A stretch of DNA of 64,000 bases from JACJYC01 sp964558465. GTDB taxonomy: Bacteria; Bacteroidota; Bacteroidia; Chitinophagales; Saprospiraceae. The first letter of the stretch is position 1; each line of letters opens with the position of its first letter. Positions 60,614 through 64,000 of the stretch are shown here, piece after piece. The notes under the pieces were generated by a model, which made no database searches, was not told the origin of the DNA, and saw only the letters and a list, made by a program, of their open reading frames with translations. Both the position numbers and the translations under genes were made by a program. The stretch is taken from the NCBI GenBank assembly GCA_964558465.1, contig CAZLEF010000001.1, positions 124,001 to 188,000 of the forward strand, in the 5' to 3' direction.

Positions 60614-63214
60614 TTAATGGCCTATGATCAACTTTTGCGTTTGAGACCTATTTTCCGATTCAACCCGGACAAAGTAGAAGCCGGGTTTCATTTCCGTCAG
60701 ATCCACGGGGACTATTTGAGATAGGTCTGCGTTAACGGTCAGATTCTGTATTTTTTGTCCTGATGTGTTCCAGATAGAGAGCTGGACAGTCCCACTGATT
60801 TCCAAAGGGATTTGTACCTGGATAAAATCATTTGCCGGATTGGGAAAAACGGTCAAATTATGTTCATCAGGGTTGTTATTTTGCTCACGCAGGATTTCGG
60901 CCAACCTGATCTCCGGTTCGAACAAAAACCGGTCTGCAGTTGCTTCATCTGCAGCAGCCGGCAGGAAATGATCGCCCTTGATCAGCAAGATTGCTTCGGT
61001 GGAAAGGTACAGACTACCCTGACAGGCGACAACCGCCCGAACCTGCACCTTTTTATCTGTTCCCGAATAGAGCGGCGGCGTTTCATAAACTTCTTCATTG
61101 GCCCCGGGGATGTTGATCCAGCCCGTAAATTCGGTTTTGAACTGCCATTGGATTGTGGCGCCCGCGTAGTTGGTCAGGGTGAAATAGGTGGTACTCCCGG
61201 ATTGAATAACGGAAGGCTCGACGTTGGCTTCTCCGCCGGCACAGGGCAGCGGGTCAATGAATAAGATATCTTCTGCAACACAGCCGTTTGCGTCGGCTAC
61301 GCGCACCAGGTAAACCCCCTCGGGAAGATTATACACACATTTTCCGTCGCCCGCTTCTTCCTGGGTGTTCAGGTCGAACCACCGGATATGATAGGGTTCA
61401 ACCCCGCCGGTTGCTTCCACACAGGCATACGATCCGTAAGGGTCAAAATCCAGGTTTGTGGCAATTGCGGAAGGTTCGTTGATTTTCACCGTCACCACAC
61501 CGCTGCAACCTTCGCTGTCTGTTATCATAATAGTGTAATCCCCAGGCCCGAGATTCCGGAATACAAAACTGTTTTCATCCGGTTGCTCCCATATTTCCGG
61601 GCCTTCAACGATTGTATAAGGTGGAACGCCGCCTTTGACCTGGAGTTTGATGGCGCCGTCCTGAGCCCCGTTGCAGGAAACATCCCGTTTGCCGGTTTCC
61701 ATTTCCAGGCCGGTGCTTTCCGGGATCAACACCCGAAGCAAGGTGTAACAGTTATTGTGATCCATCACCAAAACGACGTAATACCCGGCGGGAATATCTT
61801 CAGCGCAGCGGACAAAAGTGAGGACGTCTGCAACTGGATTCTCATACCATCCAAGGTCAACCGGCTGCCCCCCTTCGACGTAAGGCTGGCCGGTCGAATC
61901 AAATTCCACTTGGGGGATAACGGTCAGCGGACTGTCCCACCGCCATACAAAAATCTGGTACGGCTGCGTGCCGCCCCTGACGGAAAGGCACCCGTCAACC
62001 TCATCGGTACAAGGCAGGCTGGTGATTTTAAATTCGGCTTTTAAGGGGGCAGGTTCCTTGATTTCAATGATTTCGGCTACTGAACAGCCGTTTGCATCCA
62101 GGGTGATCAATTTGTAACTCCCTGCGGCCAATCCTTCAAAACAACCATTATCGCCTGCAATCCCGGTGTCGGTCGGACTAATGGCCGGATTCAGGAAAGT
62201 CGTATACGGAGGCGTCCCACCCTGGATCTTGAAGCAGACGGCTCCGGATGCCGTCCCTGAACAGTTGGCAGGGTAAACGATGTTCTCACGCTGGATGCCG
62301 CCTGCGTTTTCAATGACCACTTTTTTCCAGGCATAACAGTGGTGTGAATCCACTACCAGGATATAGTATATTCCGGGTTGGACGTTTTGAACACAAAAAG
62401 CTGGCCCTGTATTCGAGGTCGGATGATAGGGAATGCCCGAAGAGGGGTCCAGGCCGGTCCAATCAGAAACTGTTCCGAAAGGATTGTTCACAAATTGCGG
62501 AGGAAGCGTATTAAAGGCCCAGATATAGTAAGGGGGCGATCCGCCGCTGACAAAAACGCAGGCGTCAATCTGGCCGCAAGCCGAAGTGGTGACAGCTACT
62601 TCAATCTTGATGGGCAAAGGTTGTTTGACCTCCCACTTGCCGATACCCACGCAGATATCGCCGGTTGTTGTAACGGAGACGTTGTAGATCCCTGCCGCCA
62701 GCCCGGATATATCCTCCGTATCGGCCGTAAATCCGTCGGGACCTTCCCAATGGAAAAACAGGGGAGCGAGATCGATGTAAATATGCAAATCGATTTTCCC
62801 ATCGCTGCCGGCGTTGCAATTTACCGGCTTCACATCCGCATCCAGTAAATAATCGATCACTGGAATATGAATGGTCAGGCCGCCCGTACATCCCTGCGAA
62901 TCGGAGACTGCTACATGATATTGACCGGGATGAAGATCCTGAAAACAGACGGACAGGCCGGAGGTGGTGACGGGAGCATTGTTTGTGCTTTCTGAAAAGG
63001 TGATCGTATAGGGCGGGGCGCCCCCTTCGATCTCAATACAGGCGTCTGCCCCGCTGCAAAAAATCTGGATACTTTGCAACTGAACGCTCAATTCGCAGTT
63101 CGTCAGGGGCTGAAACGAAGCATCCAGTATCTGGGCCCGGGCGGGTGTCAACGCGGTAAAAAATGCAAAAAGGAGAAGCCGGCACAAGCGGCTGATCGGA
63201 GGTTGTAAGATCAT
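60614..63214 (-). CDS. SprB-repeat T9SS cargo protein (866 aa)
   Basis: The frame runs open to 63316, but the ATG at 63214 is chosen because it precedes a normal signal peptide (ILQPPISRLCRLLLFAFFTA) and leaves the shared 13-bp motif in the promoter. The mature protein carries SprB-like repeats (VNCNAGSDGKIDL, ANCSGTASGAVCFKIQGGTP, VSCNGAQDGAIKLQVKGGVP) alternating with cysteine-containing modules that repeat H-x-C-Y near valine strands. A type A sorting domain ends it (LTVFPNPANDFIQVQIPLE ... MKPGFYFVRVESE). Surface protein, perhaps an adhesin. A clear terminator lies downstream. Confidence 0.9.
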   Translation of the reverse strand: MILQPPISRLCRLLLFAFFTALTPARAQILDASFQPLTNCELSVQLQSIQIFCSGADACIEIEGGAPPYTITFSESTNNAPVTTSGLSVCFQDLHPGQYHVAVSDSQGCTGGLTIHIPVIDYLLDADVKPVNCNAGSDGKIDLHIYIDLAPLFFHWEGPDGFTADTEDISGLAAGIYNVSVTTTGDICVGIGKWEVKQPLPIKIEVAVTTSACGQIDACVFVSGGSPPYYIWAFNTLPPQFVNNPFGTVSDWTGLDPSSGIPYHPTSNTGPAFCVQNVQPGIYYILVVDSHHCYAWKKVVIENAGGIQRENIVYPANCSGTASGAVCFKIQGGTPPYTTFLNPAISPTDTGIAGDNGCFEGLAAGSYKLITLDANGCSVAEIIEIKEPAPLKAEFKITSLPCTDEVDGCLSVRGGTQPYQIFVWRWDSPLTVIPQVEFDSTGQPYVEGGQPVDLGWYENPVADVLTFVRCAEDIPAGYYVVLVMDHNNCYTLLRVLIPESTGLEMETGKRDVSCNGAQDGAIKLQVKGGVPPYTIVEGPEIWEQPDENSFVFRNLGPGDYTIMITDSEGCSGVVTVKINEPSAIATNLDFDPYGSYACVEATGGVEPYHIRWFDLNTQEEAGDGKCVYNLPEGVYLVRVADANGCVAEDILFIDPLPCAGGEANVEPSVIQSGSTTYFTLTNYAGATIQWQFKTEFTGWINIPGANEEVYETPPLYSGTDKKVQVRAVVACQGSLYLSTEAILLIKGDHFLPAAADEATADRFLFEPEIRLAEILREQNNNPDEHNLTVFPNPANDFIQVQIPLEISGTVQLSIWNTSGQKIQNLTVNADLSQIVPVDLTEMKPGFYFVRVESENRSQTQKLIIGH

Positions 63215-63297
63215 GATTGCTGTTTTTGATGAAACCATAAAATTCATGATCCAAATTTGCAGGCAGGCTGATCCCAATACAACCGGAAGAATTATAA

Positions 63298-63310
63298 AAC
63301 GTAGAAGTCC
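63298..63310. promoter_or_regulatory. 13-bp motif shared upstream of both SprB-repeat genes (copy 2)
   Basis: AACGTAGAAGTCC, 84 bp upstream of the ATG at 63214; identical to 57879-57891. Its presence here argues against the longer reading frame that would place it inside the coding region. Confidence 0.5.
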
Positions 63311-63399
63311 AGGCAAAAACAGGATATCATTCTGCCGGAGGTTTACGACCTTATGGAAACCAATTTAAGACAGGAAGGAATACGGAAAGACGAAAAACA

Positions 63400-63433
63400 G
63401 CGATTCCTGACCGAAATAACGGTCAGGAATCGC
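63400..63433 (-). terminator. Rho-independent terminator of the bTHX gene
   Basis: Perfect 13-bp stem (GCGATTCCTGACC and its complement) with an 8-base loop, followed on the minus strand by TGTTTTTCG; 12 bp after the bTHX stop codon. Confidence 0.9.
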
Positions 63434-63444
63434 AACCAGATTGG

Positions 63445-63552
63445 TCAGTTAGCGCTTTTTTTGATGACGCGCTTATTTTTTTTAGGCCGGCTGTTGCCGT
63501 GCGAACCGCGCCAGATTTTACCGCGGCGGCTTTTTTTATCACCTTTTCCCAT
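63445..63552 (-). CDS. Small ribosomal subunit protein bTHX
   Basis: Basic 35-aa protein beginning MGKGDKKSRRGKIWRGSHGN and ending KRVIKKSAN. It matches bTHX, the short peptide that stabilises the 30S head in Thermus and is widespread in Bacteroidota. The C-terminal NKRVIKKSAN is longer than the Thermus form. It has its own terminator downstream. Confidence 0.93.
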   Translation of the reverse strand: MGKGDKKSRRGKIWRGSHGNSRPKKNKRVIKKSAN

Positions 63553-63658
63553 GGCGGACGCTATTAATGGTTAAGAAATTTTTTGCTCCTTTTTCTGCCC
63601 GGTTATCAACGGGCGCTGAAAAGGTTGACAAATGTACAAAAAATTCCCGAACCATTTT

Positions 63659-64000
63659 TTATTCCAACACCAAAGGGAGCCGTTTTGGGTATTTAACAGA
63701 ATACCGGAATCCGATCTTGCTGACGGCGCCGGGTTTTATTTGTTGTTCCCAGGTCAGCCGACCTGTTTCGGCATCTACCTGTGCATCCCTGGCGTTTTCC
63801 AGTTTAACCTCAATTTCATCCGAAGTTGAAAGCGGGACCTGGTCCACAATTACAATATCAACAACCTGGGCTTTTGTATTCCGCACTTCCAAATCCCAAC
63901 CGATGGTTTGTGTCACTTTCCCGCCGAGTGCCTGTTTGTCTTTGAACTGGCGGTCTTTGGTACGCGTAATGACGATGCCTTTATCCCGGCCAAGGGAGAC
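63659..64000 (-). CDS. DUF4139 / MuiA-family protein, C-terminal part (continues past window)
   Basis: The last 113 residues of a larger protein; the frame is open to the window edge. It reads VSLGRDKGIVITRTKDRQ, then GWDLEVRNTKAQVVDIVIVD, QVPLSTSDEIEVKLE and WEQQIKPGAVSKIGFRYSVK, the usual ending of DUF4139 (mucoidy-inhibitor MuiA-like) proteins. These are secreted and have a coiled coil and beta domains. The internal GTG at 63916 is not the start. Confidence 0.85.
   Translation of the reverse strand, partial: VSLGRDKGIVITRTKDRQFKDKQALGGKVTQTIGWDLEVRNTKAQVVDIVIVDQVPLSTSDEIEVKLENARDAQVDAETGRLTWEQQIKPGAVSKIGFRYSVKYPKRLPLVLE

Noticed and set aside
63215..63316. Longer N-terminus for the second SprB protein
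   Set aside because: It would put two hydrophobic stretches before the signal peptide and bury the shared 13-bp motif in the coding region.

Overview
The window looks like a chromosome segment of a Bacteroidota bacterium, most likely from the Saprospiria (Lewinella/Haliscomenobacter-like). The grounds are three type IX secretion (T9SS) cargo proteins with C-terminal sorting domains, two of them carrying SprB-type repeats; a one-piece hybrid two-component regulator; a TonB-dependent receptor with an N-terminal carboxypeptidase-like domain; the gene orders HU / TPR / mS38-like protein / RNase G and mutL / rhomboid / rhomboid / endonuclease; bTHX; and almost no Shine-Dalgarno sites. The genus is inference. 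Background DNA is GC-rich, broken by two AT-rich blocks (about 11.0-13.7 kb and 34.7-36.5 kb).

Left part (0-19 kb): FtsX-type permease; SDR dehydrogenase translationally coupled to a divergent QueA-like protein; ROK kinase; secreted hypothetical; 1360-aa hybrid sensor/regulator. Then an AT-rich island with a CLCA-like zinc metalloprotease and a partner gene, bordered by a 45-bp near-perfect palindrome and the C-terminal relic of a tyrosine recombinase. After it come a frameshifted relic of a lipoprotein gene whose intact homologue lies at 51.9 kb, a TonB receptor, a DUF2652-SRPBCC protein and YjbQ.

Middle (18.6-33.6 kb): housekeeping DNA. It holds mutL, two rhomboid proteases and an EEP-family hydrolase in one minus-strand run; a coiled-coil membrane protein; RNase G; an mS38-like mini ribosomal protein; a TPR protein; HU; then yicC-gmk-apaG, metF, and an ECF sigma factor with a membrane regulator and a CpxP-like periplasmic protein.

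Right part (33.6-64 kb): accessory DNA with palindromic repeats, an AT-rich gene of unknown function with a G8 tract, and a 0.5-kb internally deleted IS3-family relic that still has 14-bp terminal inverted repeats. It continues with YkvA, aminopeptidase P, a cNMP-binding/SpoIIE phosphatase, an alpha/beta hydrolase, a two-subunit molybdenum hydroxylase, a DUF4382 lipoprotein, the T9SS cargo genes, glucan phosphorylase, a cluster of five unusual tRNA genes, an S41 peptidase, an Rpn nuclease, bTHX and the C-terminus of a DUF4139 protein.

Most notable signals: (1) five compact tRNA genes in which Gly, Thr and Lys share a non-standard D-arm and lack U8; (2) two T9SS cargo genes, each divergent from a large helical-repeat protein of one family, with a 13-bp motif shared upstream of both SprB genes; (3) a bacterial CLCA-like metalloprotease on a mobile-looking island; (4) short tandem repeats of period about 7-9 at many gene ends, several folding into large hairpins with inverted copies.
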